Below, in pieces: positions 12,101 through 24,147 of a stretch of 64,000 nt of DNA; within the stretch, counting starts at the first letter, position 1, and each line of letters opens with the position of its first letter. The notes below the pieces were generated by a model, which saw only the letters and a list, made by a program, of their open reading frames with translations, had not been told where the DNA came from and searched no databases. Where the stretch lies: assembly GCA_015178975.1 (NCBI GenBank), contig WHVD01000066.1, positions 248,001 through 312,000 of the forward strand. The letters are read 5' to 3'. This stretch comes from Hysterangium stoloniferum. Taxonomy: Eukaryota; Basidiomycota; Agaricomycetes; Hysterangiales; Hysterangiaceae. Both the position numbers and the translations under genes were made by a program.

Positions 12101-12503
12101 ATGTGTTTGAAGACATGGAAGATGGACGAGTGCCTCCCTCTTCGAATTTGAAGACACTAGATGGGCCGCTAGTACCCGTTTCGACTGTACTATTCGTCTC
12201 TAAGTCCGTATCCGACTTGGGATGCTCTGGACTAGCAGCGCTCGACCTTGCAAAACTGTGTTCCTTCGGTGAAGTTGGTGAAAGTGGACTGAATTTCTGA
12301 GAGAATGAGCCCGTCACTGGGGTTTTGAGCGGCTTTGTAGCAGCTGCAAAATTAATAACTTTCTTGGGACTTGACGGTGCAGAATCGAGAGGTATAGAAC
12401 GTTGGCTGGCCGTCTCTGCATCATCGTCCGAGTTCGAAAAGAAATGAGAGTGGTCATCACTAGACTCATGCTGCGACGGTTCAATAGATTCCAAGGCGGA
12501 CAT
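9185..12503 (-). CDS. AVL9: AVL9-like late secretory pathway protein
   Basis: AVL9 is a DENN-related protein of late secretory traffic in yeast and animals. The first exon (12503 to about 11790) gives a serine-rich, low-complexity N-terminal extension starting MSALESIEPSQHES and running into GPLVLGIALVDFNHI, where the conserved domain begins. Then come VGPRIEFFEGDVFQDEDL, FHLVPSGPKPTTLFGI, DVTRSTVQKAVVVLAS, SQLTESGLYMG, MFYGHPVERLC with LCTYQYSLITLIP, GLPLDIFGK, QPYLPLQQIDI, WLCGCTNSIVY, YDLLVNIETNAFEY, ADRKWIDDIVKDVN, FEEYISAAMATVKYSGFL and DFGPAWLAGFKATHAFEVWD. The C-terminal part is Ser/Pro/Thr-rich and ends at 9185. More than ten exons; individual borders were not all fixed, but no break was seen. 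The first 410 bases of this gene are duplicated twice downstream (16925-17340, 36676-37290) as non-functional stubs. Confidence 0.85.
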
Positions 12504-14460
12504 TAGAAAGACCAGACGAAATAGTAAGGGAATAGGAAATGGTCGTGGTCGCGGTTGGTCGTGAAGGGATTCAAATCTGCGTTGTTATTCATGTCACAGC
12601 GTGTCACACTCACAAGAGAGCCATTATGTAAGCAACCACTCATTTGTCACACTCACTATGTCAATCTGAACCATTACGTTAGCTACCACTCAGTAATGAC
12701 CCTGCGTTGGTACATACTTCAATTTGAATAAACCCAAACTCTGAGTCTTTACTCATATATTATTTCGTATTTTGAAGTTCCTGCCTAAGTTCACCCACAT
12801 TTGGAAGACCTGTAGGCCATCTTTGATGTGCTTGATCACATCATTCAGCAAAGTATCTCACCTCACCTTCAATAATATTTCTTAAAGCAGCAGAGACTCC
12901 GGGGGAGACTGTTTGCTCTTTCCTTGAACACGCCCATAGATGCAACAAAACCACACTCCATCATAACCTAAACAGTCCCAATAGTTGCTAACTGAGTTAC
13001 TACTGCAAAAACACAGCAGTCAGCATGTGCCTGTGTTAGTTGTATGTGTGGTTTGGACCCACATGTACTTACTTACCGTGGTGTTATTATCTGTGTTGAC
13101 AATCTACTACCGCTGGGCATTCGAGTTTGAGTCTGAGTCTCAGTTTGGTCACCTGTGGTAACTTTTATGACTCTCTATCACCTATTATAACAGGAAGTGG
13201 CAAAAGTTGCCAAAAAGGAAGAAGAAGAAGAAAAGCAGCTACGACCAGGCTTGACCCGGGAATGTTAACAGTATAGACTGTGAAAGGTGTATTAGTTCAT
13301 GCCTCCCTTGTACACTACGTTTACTACATTGCCACATATGCAAATAAATATCAAAACCGAAATAAACGTGAGGGAGACAACTTACTAAATGCATGGGGAG
13401 TGGCCATGGAGCGCAGGCGGGAGAGGTCCTTTCACTGTATACTTAAGTGCCCGTATGGGATAGATAAACTGAAGGAGGCTGGAGTCACCGGGGCTCACGA
13501 AAAGAACTTTTTGGTAACCTATCTACAATGCAGTATTTCTAAACACTTCTGCTGGTATATGAATATGGTGAATTTCCCACCTGAAGCTTTTCTATATTTA
13601 AGGTAACACTAGTACCGCCTACCGCTGAAACCCAAGCGAAGAAACATCAAAATCAGTCAAAATGTCCAACAATAAAGTCAAACATAGCGGCCACTGATCA
13701 ACAACTCTTTGGAAATCTCAATATTCAAGCAGTGTAACGCAATCGGAAGTGTCAACGATAATGATAGTAAGCCATTCCGGCGAAGAGTTCCTGCGTCATG
13801 AGGTGGGATGTCGTAACAACCCTCCGTGAATTCTTCCGCCGTACAATCATTAGCGCAATTTTCGCACAACTCGTTAAAGATACTGTTGGGAGCTCTGAAT
13901 CACGGGAGCTATCATTCAATGATGTCGTGATCGAACTGACTGCAGTTCTGCGCCGAATCTCTTAGAGGGCTGTTCCAACATCGTGAGTCTCAGTCATGCA
14001 TTAAATAGAATATATATGTAATTTGTTGGGGATTTGTAGACAGCCCAAAATAACCTCGGGAGTTCTAAGAAATGTCTGGGTTTGTGTCACGAGGACGCGC
14101 AATCAAAGTCACCTCCGATAAGTCCGGGCGCAAAGGTGTTTAAAAACACTATGTTTTCACAGCACTACCGGCATTAATATACGGTTGCCGCGATATATAC
14201 ATTTCACTAGGCATTTATGCCATATTGCTGCCTGCGACAGCCTTCTCATAGCCATGACAGCTTCTAGTCGAGATCCTTTGCGTGCTGCATGTGTTGCAAC
14301 TCCGTAAATTGCTCTCTAGGATCACCAACCACGGTGGTCATAATATAGAACCCGTGTCCGTTATGTAATAGATATCATGGAAATGATGCATTGAGAGCTA
14401 TATTATGAGCCGATGTCTTCAAGACAATCCCGTTGCAAGCTGCCCACGCGCAAGGCCACT
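12504..14460. other. Flank between AVL9 and carboxylesterase copy 1, repeated in units 2 and 3
   Basis: No gene is supported. The first ~80 bases are the AVL9 upstream region. Pieces reappear at 22966-23018, 33350-34197, 37320-37385, 39848-40284 and 42341-43746 as parts of units 2 and 3. An open frame at 13280-13606 has a relative at 42524-42718, but the two differ by indels that change the frame, so it is not called a gene. The last ~800 bases should hold the esterase promoter. Confidence 0.6.
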
Positions 14461-16861
14461 ATGCACGGGTTTTGCCTCTTCATACTTACAGCTCTCTTGA
14501 GTGTCTCATCCGTCCACTCGAAAGCAGTACCCGCCGCAGGACCAACTGTGAAGCTTAAGTATGGAACTTTCCAGGGAGTCACTGCAGCTGGACTTGACAA
14601 ATTCTTGGGTGTACCGTTTGCCACTGCGGGGTAAGCACCTGCCGATTGTATGGTGCACTATGTTTAATCTATAACCGGCCCCAGACGTTTCGAATTACCT
14701 CGCACGCCGGCTCCTTTAAAGGGCATTCAACAAGCCGTTGCATTTGGCCCGGCATGTCCCCAACAGAGCTCCCCCTCCGCTCTAACGACCTCTGCCCTGG
14801 TTACATCAGAAGATTGTTTATTCGTCAATGTCATCACACCTACTCATATGCCTGCAGGAAAGAAGCTTCCGGTCGCATTTGTATGTATTTTGCTTGTTTG
14901 AAGAAGAAGCTCCATCATAAGAAGTATTTAGTGGATTTACGGAGGGGGTTTTGAAGATGGCGATACCTCCGCCAATGATGGATCCACTGTCGTTGCACGT
15001 TCCATGACACTCAACGAGCCCATCATCTACGTTTCGGCAAACTACCGTGTGTCCGGTATGTATGCATCATATATGCTTGTTTTAAGATCAGAAAGTAAAG
15101 GCAATTAACATCAAGCATTCGGATTTGGCGGATCCAAGGAAATTAAGGCCGCAGGTGTTGGAAACCTTGGTTTGAGAGATCGTAAGTGATTCTGACATCT
15201 ATCTAGCTTGCAACTTCGACTAACCCCTTTACAAGAAAGATTTGCATTACAATGGGTCCAGGAGAACATTCACCTCTTTGGAGGCGATAAGAATCGAGTC
15301 ACCATGTGAGGACTAAATTTTCATGCTGAAGTTGTGGTCACAGAAGAAATGTAGTTGGGGAGAGTCTGCGGGTGCCTTTAGTGTTGGTCTACACATGGTC
15401 ATTAATAAAGGTAATCCAGATGGATTATTCCACGGAGCCTTTATGGTGCGTTTTTATGCATTATTTATGACGCTTTTACGGTATGAACCATAACGCATGT
15501 ATGCAGGAATCTGGATCACCTTTCGTATTGAAGGACATCACTGCTGGACAACCATTCTACGATCAGCTTGTTGCTAACGCTGGTTGTTCAGGCTCCAAAA
15601 ACACTCTCGAGTGTTTGAAGGCTGTCCCTCTTAATGTTTTCCAAGCTGCCGTCAATGAGAGCCCGAGCATTGGTGGCTTTATGAGTCTCCAGGCATGTGA
15701 TGACATGGTGACTCCCTCCTGATCGCTCATATCTGGGTCTAGCTTGCTTGGCAACCCCGCATCGACGGCGAAGTAATAACTGAGAATCCACAGGATTCGG
15801 TAGCATTTTTCTAACGTAAGTGTGCTTTAATCCGGTTTGAACAAAAACCTGATCAAATATTCAGATCCCTTTTGCGAGTGGTGATTGCGACGACGAGGGA
15901 ACGTGAGCATTTGGTTCTAATGCTGTATTTTAATGTCTTACACTTTTTCAGTATATTTTCCATGTCGACCCTTAATCTAACGTAGGATAAAACACTTATG
16001 ATTGTTCGCAACGCTGAAATAAGGTCATAGCACTGATCTGGAAGCTACTACTTACTTGCACGTATGTCTTCCTGCAATGAAGTCTTGAAACGCAAATTGA
16101 TAACTTTGTTTTAAGGAAAATTACATCCCAGAAGCCAACGATGCGCAATTCGCAACTCTTGCAACTCTTTATCCTAGCGACCCAGCTGCGGTATGTTGAT
16201 TGTATTATCTATAAGTCAAAAGACTGATGGCCAACTATCAACCTGTGTCTATAAGGGAAGCCCCTTCGACACGGGCGACGCTAATCAACTTTCGTGAGAA
16301 ATCTTGCTCAGGTTGTTCGTCCATAATTCTAACAAAGACTTTTAGACCTGAATTTAAACGAATTGCTGCTTTCCAAGGGGATTTTGTCTTCCAAGCACCC
16401 AGGTACGACTGGGATATCACTGGTCCACTTGATGACAAACTGTCGTTACAGGCGTTTCTTCATAAGGATCGCATCGAAGAGACAGAATGTTTGGTCCTTC
16501 CGTGTGTTTTCTTATTTTTGAGGCTATCATGAGCGATTTATGTTGCTGCCATCATTCAGTGTTCAAAAGGGGCAAGGCGACCCCCATTGTCGGTTCCTTC
16601 CATAGCAGTGATCTTCAGGAATTCTACGCATCAAGCGCCATGCCTGGTTTCCAAGGCACCGACTTCCTGGTTAACTTTATCAACACAGGAAATCCCAATA
16701 AAGGAGCGACGGCGCCAATCTTTTGGCCAATGTACAGCAGTAATGAGTTGGAGCCGCCGTTGCTGACGTTCTTAGACCCGGATGTGTTGAACATCACGAC
16801 TGACACATACCGCCTGGAGCCAATGAACACCATCATAGCTCTTTCGAGAGAATTATTTTAG
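14461..16861 (+). pseudogene. Type-B carboxylesterase/lipase, copy 1 (one frameshift)
   Basis: A secreted alpha/beta-hydrolase gene of about 13 exons. The start at 14461 (MHGFCLFILTALLSVSSVHS) gives a signal peptide and is the only ATG shared in position by all three copies. Motifs in order: GTFQGVTAAGLDKFLGVPFA, RFELPRTPAPLKG, SEDCLFVNVITP, YGGGFEDGD (oxyanion hole), VSANYRV, VGNLGLRDQRFALQWVQENI, LFGGDKNRVTIWGESAGA with the nucleophile elbow near 15355-15372, GLFHGAFMESGSP, FQGDFVFQAPRRFF and SFHSSDLQEFY with the probable catalytic His. It ends at 16861. Compared with copies 2 and 3 it lacks 8 bases in the exon at about 15805, which shifts the frame to a stop after QDSVAFF; the neighbouring donor has become GTAAGT. 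Otherwise all exons join. It could be a very recent loss, or a sequence error at one site. Confidence 0.75.
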
Positions 16862-16924
16862 AGCGCTTTCTTACGTTGCTTGTTTTCTGTGAACGCACCA
16901 ATGGTGTCTACGTATGATGAATGA

Positions 16925-17340
16925 AACAAAGATGTGTTGGAAGACATGGACGATGGACGAGTGCCTCCCTCTTCGAATCTGAAGACACTAGATGGGCCGC
17001 TAGTACCTGTTTCGACTGTACTATTCGTCTCTAAGTCTGTATCCGACTTGGGATGCTCTGGACTGGCAGCGCTCGACCTTGCAAAATTGTGTTCCTTCGG
17101 CGAAGTTGGTGAAAGCGGATTGAATTTCTGAGAATGAGCCAGTCACTGGGATTTTGAGCGGCATTGTAGCAGCTGCAAAATTAATAACTTGACTTGACGG
17201 TGCAGAATCGAGAGGTATAGAACGTTGGCTGGCCGTCTCTACATCATCGTCCGAGTTCGAAAAGAAATGAGAGTGGTCATCACTAGACTCATGCTGCGAC
17301 GGTTCAATAGATTCCAAGGCGGACATTAGAAAGACCAGAC
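16925..17340 (-). pseudogene. AVL9 5' stub, copy 2
   Basis: Nearly the same as AVL9 12094-12530 on the minus strand: it still begins MSALESIEPSQHESS at 17326 but lacks about 15 bases and later runs out of frame (SFSEIQSAFTNFAEG instead of the AVL9 reading). It stops where the duplication breakpoint lies and has none of the AVL9 domain. It cannot make AVL9; it could at most act as a spare AVL9 promoter reading toward the esterase 3' end. Confidence 0.85.
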
Positions 17341-17676
17341 GAGATAGTAAAAGAATAAAACCTTCAGTCTGAACTTCGTCATGGGTCGCATGATGTGTGA
17401 GAACGAGTGAAAGAACAATACTCAGTATTTACACGCTGTATGCCAAATCACTATAAATACAATCATGTAGCTGCTCTATTTAACTAAAAGGAACAATAGA
17501 TTTTTGTGACACAACGTAAAGGTGGAACAAAAGAACAATAAAACAAAGGGACAAGCTAACAACAATGGGGTGGCTTAACTGGTGTAGCACATTGTGCATG
17601 CTCACATAATCCATTATTCCAACATGATGCTCTCAGGAAATGGTGCATTGTTATTCATGCCACAGCATGTCACACT
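17341..17676. other. Unit 2 flank before the Copia insertion
   Basis: Non-coding. The start matches the AVL9 upstream region; the middle (about 17360-17640) has no counterpart in unit 1 that I could see; the end (cacagcatgtcacact) returns to the unit 1 flank at about 12595 and is the Copia target site. Confidence 0.5.
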
Positions 17677-17887
17677 TATTGGTAATATAATATAATATAT
17701 TAGTAAACGTTCCCGACGACTCCATCACATTCCAGTGTAACGAGTCAGTGGCTCACTAATGCTATGTTGTGGGGCCAGCAACTCGATATCCCGTATCCAG
17801 AAATATTAGTAATTAGTTAATATTTATTTAGTATAAAAGACGCGATAACATCTCAAATATATAATATATTATCATCTTTTGACTACA

Positions 17888-17900
17888 GGTTATGGGCCCC
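17888..17900 (+). other. Primer binding site, half-tRNA iMet type
   Basis: GGTTATGGGCCCC directly follows the 5' LTR. It is complementary to the anticodon arm of initiator tRNA-Met rather than to a tRNA 3' end. The gag-only element at 40285-42340 has the same 13 bases next to its LTR. Confidence 0.6.
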
Positions 17901-19362
17901 GGCCGAAACTAGAGCAAGTATATACATACCTCAAATCTCGAACTTGACGCTCATATCTTTACACCGGAAATTCTAATCAAACAATAATTACCTACAATGT
18001 CGCTTAACCAATCAAATTCGTTATATAGGATTGACCCCTTAAATGGGGACAATTATTTCGCGTGGAAACAGAAACTCAAGTGGATCTTAATAGAACAAGG
18101 TCTATGGGTGTATGTGGACGGATCAACTGGAGAGCTGATACCGGCAGACTCTAAGAATATAACGGAAGAAGAATGGCAGGCAATTATGGATTGGAAACGG
18201 AAAGATCAACAGGCTTATGCGGCAATTTGCTTACACATAAGCGATAATTACTTGGTATATACAGGAGGATTAATTACCGCGCTTGATGTTTGGCGAACAT
18301 TATCAAACATATTCGAGGTGAAAGGCCCTATTGGTATAATTAACAAGCGCCGAGAATTCTTCAAGATGTTTGCCGAAGAAGGTGCTGATATGGAGCTACA
18401 TATACAAAAGCTCAGAACTTTACAACAAGAACTACATAGTCGTGGAGAATATATCTCAGATAAAGACTTCACAAATACTCTACTTACTTCCCTACCAGAC
18501 TCTTGGTCAACATTCATCACCGCTGTAAATGCGGGAATTGAAATGCTTACATCAGATTCATTAATTTCCAGAATCCTGGAAGAAGCCAGGTCGCGGAAAT
18601 TAACAACGGAGAAATCAAGTGCGCTTAAGGCACAAGAGGCGAAGACTACCAAGAAGAAGCACCATACAGGTGCTGTCAAGGGAAAGTGCCGAAATTGTGG
18701 AGGAAAGGGACATTATCAAGCAGATTGCTGGGAAAAAGGTGGTGGAAAGGAGGGCCAAGCACCGAAATGGTGGAAACCCAGAAAAGACAAAGAACAAGCC
18801 AACCAGATGAATGAAAACAACAAAGATTTTGCATTTGTCTCCAACAAATCGGCAGAGATTATGTCAGCAGATTGGCTCGCAGATTCTGCCGCAATGACAC
18901 ATATTGCCAGGAACCGGCAAGACTTTATTAATTACATAGCCGAAACGTCGTCTATTGAAGGGGTAGCCCCAGGATCAGTCCTCAAGACTTTGGGACGAGG
19001 AACTGTTAAGTTACATTTAAAAACAATAACAAATGCTACTCTGTTGAACTAAGGGACGTCAAACATGCCCCAGACGCACCAAACAACTTGCTTAGTATTG
19101 GGCGTTTAACGGATAATGGACATGAGGCTCTATTTACATCATCGGGTGTCAAATTCAAGTCGCCTAATGGTACTATATTTGGAGAAGGCCAAAAGGTCAG
19201 GCGCATGTACCAAATGAAGGCACAAATCAATATGAGCGCCAAACCAAATGAGTTTGCCGCGATTGCTAAAATGCGCACTTGGGACAAATGGCACAGAATA
19301 CTTGGTCATATTCATATTGGAGCGGTCAAATTATTAAAGAAAAACAAACTAGTTACAGGGCT

Positions 19363-20095
19363 TGTTAAGAACTGAAAACTGACTAATGTCGGTGGCCGAC
19401 AGGGACCGATCGGAAGGACTTGGCTTCAGCTTATGTGCTGCCCCCTTGCAAATATCCATAGGGTGTCCTTAGATTTTGGGCGGGCGAAGACTAATCCTAA
19501 AGAGTTCTTTTCGGCGAGATACTGATTGGAACCGAAGGACAAGTTGAGCGTCGGGCCAAGGGGTCAGGGCCGGGAGTGGGCGAGCGCATGCGGAGGCGGA
19601 TGGGGGGATTCTTAGTATGAGACTGTTACAGGTGTATGAGGGTATTCTGAGTTGATATTCTGATTGCCTAGTAACTACAACTACAGCGGGTTCATATACA
19701 AGTAACAGGCGTCTAGAAAATACTAATGGGGAGAAGGGCGGAAAATGGTATTAACAATAAGCTTGACTAGGAACGGGAAGTTTATGATTAGTTTGGAGGC
19801 CGATGATAACCGAGAGCGGGATTACAATAAAAGGAAATAGATCAAGGACTACAAATATAGATAGACATGTGTGAAACATAAGATTGAACGGATCAACATA
19901 ATAAAAGGGGACATATCAAAGTTTGACCAGACAATACGAGTTATTTTGATGTGGGCGTAAATGGAGTTTGATCTTCACGAAAACATTCATCAGCTTTGGG
20001 GCCGATGTTTTCCGAGATGGTGACTTGAACCGTTGATAAGTGGCGATAACCTCGGGACCGATAGGGTTGCGACACGGTCATAACAGGGCTACAGG
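19363..20095. mobile_element. Solo LTR (family S), inserted in the Copia element
   Basis: 733 bp bounded by TGTTAAGAACTG and GGTCATAACA, with a perfect 5 bp target duplication GGGCT (19358-19362 and 20096-20100). The same family, in the opposite direction, is at 25064-25798 and 30711-31545. No internal region is present. Superfamily (Gypsy or Copia) cannot be told from the LTR alone. Confidence 0.9.
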
Positions 20096-23000
20096 TAGAC
20101 GAGACACAAGAATTCACCCAATGCAAGGCTTGCATACAAGGAAAGGCACATCTGGAGCTGTTCCCAAAATGGGCAGAAGATTCTGTAAGTGAGATAGGCA
20201 AGTTAACCGTATCCGATGTATGGGGACCAGCCGCAACCGAAGGACCAAATCACAAGAAGTATTTTTACTTGTTCACGGATATTAAAACAAGGCACAGTGT
20301 TTTATTTACGGACACATCAAAGGACCAGGCCCTGAAACATTTCAAAATGTACAAAGTGTTTGTTGAAAATCAAATAAACAAAAAGCTAAAGCGTATCAGG
20401 ACAGACAATGGTGGTGAATATACAAGTAAACTATTCAAAGACTTCTGCGCAGAGGAGGGAATAATCACAGAAAACACGGCACCTTATTCCCCTGCCCAAA
20501 ATGGGATAGCCGAGCGGCTAAATCACACAATAGTCGAACATGCGAGGGCGATGATATATGCGAAGGATTTACCGAAAACCTTATGGCCAGAAGCCATTTC
20601 ATACGCATGCTATATCAAGAACCAATCACCTACCCGAGCTCTTGGAGCCGACATAACACCCCATGAAGCATTTTTCGGTAAGAAACCAGATGTGTCATGA
20701 TTAGAAGAATTCGGGACCAAATGTTGGGTAATGGTACCTGACGAACGGCGATCAAAATTGGATCCCAAAGCGGAAGAGCATATATTCACAGGAATATCTG
20801 AGAACGCTAAAGCCTGGAAGTACTATAACACAAAAACTAAGCATGTTCAAACTTCTAGAAATATTACATTTGATATTACAGATAATAAACTATACCCAAT
20901 ACCTGGAGAAAACGAAGGCAAAGAAATAACTACTGTCCCGCTCGAGGGGGAGAGTTTCAATGCCGAGCGACCCAGCAGTATGGTCATCACACCGAAAACG
21001 TCAATTGCACCCACAGAGGCCTACATTGAAGAAGTTACATCACAACCAGATATTCAGCCACAAGAAGCACGGCACAGTTCAAGGATTAATAATAGTACCT
21101 TACCAGACTACCGGACGCTTAATAACCCAAATGCCTGGCCCAAATCAAGGTTTACAGATAAAGTAATGGTGACGCGAGAAATTGTGACTCCTCCCGAGGA
21201 TTACAAAGAGGCAATTTCCTGAAACGACTCACCAATATGGATTGCCGCTATGGAAACAGAAATAGAACAGCACCGACAAATTGGTACCTGGAAATTAATT
21301 GATTTACCACCCGGCAGGACGGCAATAGGATGCCATTGGGTATATGCTACCAAAACAGGCCCGGAAATTTGAAAAGGCGAAAGGTTGCTTAGTCGCACAA
21401 GGTTTCACACAGCGTCCTGGAATGGACTATTATGACATAACTTCACTGGTACTCAAATTTGCATCACTCAGAGCACTAATTGCTTTGGGGACAGCACTAA
21501 ATTGGGAAATAGGATTAATGGATGTCAAAGGCACATATTTGAACTCTATTCTGGAAGAGGAAATCTATATGAAACAGCCAGACAGGTTTAATGATAGAAC
21601 CGACAGAGTACTCAAATTATATAGGGCACTTTATGGACTCAAACAGGCAGGCCGCACCTGGCATCATTGCTTAAAGAAGACATTACTCGATTTGGGATAT
21701 ACCCAAAGCGCCGCTGATGAATGTATATTCATTAGAATCAATGGACCAAATATTGAGATCATTGCAGCCTATGTGGATGATCTAGGACTGTTTGCCAATA
21801 CACAAGACAGCATGGCAAGGATCAAACAAGAACTAAATAATAATTTCACTATGACCGACTTAGGGGACATGAAAAAAATACTGGGAATACAAATACAAAG
21901 GGATCGCGAAATTGGAACACTCAAAATATTGCAAGGTGCATATATTGACATCATCCTATCCCGTTTCCAAATGCAGGATGCAAATCCAGTATCCACACCC
22001 CTTAATAAATTGACAAAGTTAACCGTGCCGGTACCTGATTCCAAAAGCGAACCGGTTATCAATGAACCTTATGCAAAGGCAGTCGGATCACTCATGTACG
22101 CGGCACTGGGAACTCGGCCCGATATATCATTTGCCGTTCAACATTTAAGCCAATTTACAAACTTCTATTCAAATGAACATTGGATGGCCATTAAACACGT
22201 CTTAAGGTACATACCTTAAGGGGACCAAAGATGATGGCATTACTTACAAGTCAAGCAATGAAATCGAAATAGAGATCTATGTCGATTCAGATTATGCAAA
22301 TCGGGACGATGCGCTATCAATTGGCGGTTACGTTGTATTAATTAACGGAGGATGCGTCGCTTGGAGCTCAAAGAAGCAGCGAACCGTGGCATTATCCACA
22401 ACCGAGGCCGAATATATTGCCTTAACTGAAGGAGCTGAAGAATTGACTTGGTTGCGGAAATTACTTACCGATTTAAGGTTCAATATCAGCAATGACCCAA
22501 CAACTATGAAATCAGATAATCTAGGTGCGATTTCACTTGCCCATGACGCAACATTTCACGCGCGTACAAAGCATATCAAAGTTGCTTATCATTTCATTCG
22601 CGAGAAAGTGGTTTCTAATGAGGCATCACTTACATACGTTCAGTCAAAAGAAAACCTGGTGGATATTATGACGAAAGGGCTGGACTTAAACCAGCATAAC
22701 TATTTAAAGAAGAAATTGGGATTTTATTAATAGGGATATCTCATTGAGGGGGAGTATTGGTAATATAATATAATATATTAGTAAATGTTCCCGACGACTC
22801 CATCACATTCCAGTGTAACGAGTCAGCGGCTCACTAATGCTATGTTGTGGGGCCGGCAACTCGATATCCCGTATCCAGAAATATTAGTAATTAGTTAATA
22901 TTTATTTAGTATAAAAGACGCGATAACATCTCGAATATATAATATATTATCATCTTTTGACTACAACACTCACAAGAGCCATTATGTAAGCAACCACTCA

Positions 23001-23391
23001 GTCGTCACACTCACTAGAGTAAGGTAGGGCAACGCAAATCCAGCACCCCTTTATATAAGCAACTGCCATTCAAACTTCTATCCTTTTAGCAACAGCAAAA
23101 ATATATAAATAAATAAATATGACTCCTAGGAAGTGTTTAAGGATATATTAAGTATTATTGCTAGGAACTACATTTCTAAAAAAATAATTTTGTTAAAAAG
23201 ATATTCTTCAAAATAATAAAAAATTTTCTAAAATTTTTTTTCGGTGTTCTTTTGCAAATACCAGTATTTTCTATTTTTAAAGGAAGAGGATTTGGCAGGT
23301 CATGTGATCTAGTAAATGTCCAAATATAGTAAGTGCTGAAATACCCCACAACAACAACTCAGGTCAAAAATTCAACAAAAACCAGTTTCAA

Positions 23392-24147
23392 TTGATATTA
23401 AGGTATATTTTGTCTTGTACTTCATATTTAACACCCTTAAAAGGGTTATCAATGGGAAGTCTGTCTAGGGCTCATAAGGCCAGGATTAACAACCTCAACT
23501 GTGGTATAAATAAGCACAATGAACTTCTGCACATAAATACAAAAAGATTGCAGGAAGGTCTGGAAGATCAATCAGAAGGGGATGGTGGTATTGATAGTGG
23601 ATTTAATTCTGAACCTGATATGGGTTTGACAGTTAATGAACAGGTGGAGGGGAGGAGGAGGGGAGAGGAAGGGGAGGGAGAGAGGAAGGAGGAGAGAGGA
23701 AGGGGAGGGAGGAGAGGAGGGAGAGAGAGGAGGGAGGAGAGGAGGGGAGGGGGAGAGGAGAGAGGGGAGAGGAAGGGGAGGGGGAGAGGAAGGGAGGGGA
23801 GAGGAAGGGGGAGGGGAGAGGAAGGGGAGGGGGAGAGGAAGGGGGAGGGGGAGAGGAAGGGGAGGGGAGGAAGGAGGGGAGAGGAAGGGGAGGGGAGAGG
23901 GAAGGGGAGGGAGGGAAGGAGGGGAGAGGAAGGGGAGGGGAGAGGAAGGGGGAGAGGAAGGGGAGGGGAGAGGAAGGGAGGGGAGAGGAAGGGGAGGGGG
24001 AGAGGAAGGGGAGATGATGATGAAGGAAATGAATCAGATTTGGATGAAGAAGAGGAAGAGGAGGCAGAAATTGAGAATGAAGTGGATCTCTTAATATTCA
24101 TTCAAACTCTTCAGGATGCACAGAGAGTTCAAGAAAAAGAACTGTAG
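23392..24147 (+). other. Long open frame around a purine tract; gene status doubtful
   Basis: The frame of 251 codons starts at 23392 (MILRYILSCTSYLTPLKG) and contains a plausible helical start (LSRAHKARINNLNCGINKHN) and an acidic end (NESDLDEEEEEEAEIENEVD), joined by about 120 Gly/Arg/Glu codons. The middle is pure G and A, where no stop codon can occur in any plus frame, so its openness is no evidence of coding. The flanks could be an accessory protein of the transposon. Confidence 0.3.
23646..24014. repeat. 369 bp pure polypurine tract (GA/GGGGA-rich)
   Basis: Not one pyrimidine occurs on the plus strand over 369 bases. It is built from variants of ggggagaggaag. Such tracts can form triplex DNA or G-quadruplexes and are prone to slippage and sequencing error. 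Confidence 0.95.

Larger units (their letters stand above)
12094..16924. repeat. Tandem segmental duplication, unit 1 (AVL9 5' part + flank + carboxylesterase)
   Basis: The left breakpoint lies inside AVL9 exon 1 and the right one about 60 bases after the carboxylesterase stop. At 16925 the sequence jumps from the esterase 3' flank back to the middle of AVL9 exon 1, and the whole order repeats. Unit 1 is about 4.8 kb and carries no large insertion, so it shows the ancestral order. Confidence 0.85.
17677..22965 (+). mobile_element. Ty1/Copia LTR retrotransposon, near full length, broken, with a nested solo LTR
   Basis: Two 211 bp LTRs (17677-17887 and 22755-22965) with about four differences between them, and a perfect 5 bp target duplication ACACT (17672-17676, 22966-22970). 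Right after the 5' LTR, GGTTATGGGCCCC fits the anticodon arm of initiator tRNA-Met, a half-tRNA primer site known from several Copia elements; a purine-rich tract precedes the 3' LTR. Parts in Copia order: gag from 17997 with a zinc knuckle (CRNCGGKGHYQADCW), protease near 18870 (LADSAAMTH), integrase about 20190-20700 (IRTDNGGEYTS), reverse transcriptase about 21240-22220 (AYVDDLGL), RNase H to about 22730. The coding region has several breaks, roughly half a dozen, and is also split by a solo LTR at 19363-20095. The LTR difference of ~2% suggests a fairly young insertion, later than the unit duplication. Confidence 0.9.

Noticed and set aside
13280-13606. Conserved open frame MKGVLVHASLVHYVYY, with a relative at 42524
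   Set aside because: Kept only because the whole unit was duplicated; the copies differ by frame-changing indels and unit 2 lacks it.
17680-17887. 5' LTR starting at TGGTAA
   Set aside because: The LTRs agree for three more bases (TAT) and the target duplication ACACT only fits the longer version, so the LTR was set to start at 17677.
23636-24101. Glu/Arg/Gly-rich (plus) and Ser/Pro/Leu-rich (minus) proteins
   Set aside because: They arise from the polypurine tract, which cannot contain plus-strand stops; no family likeness.
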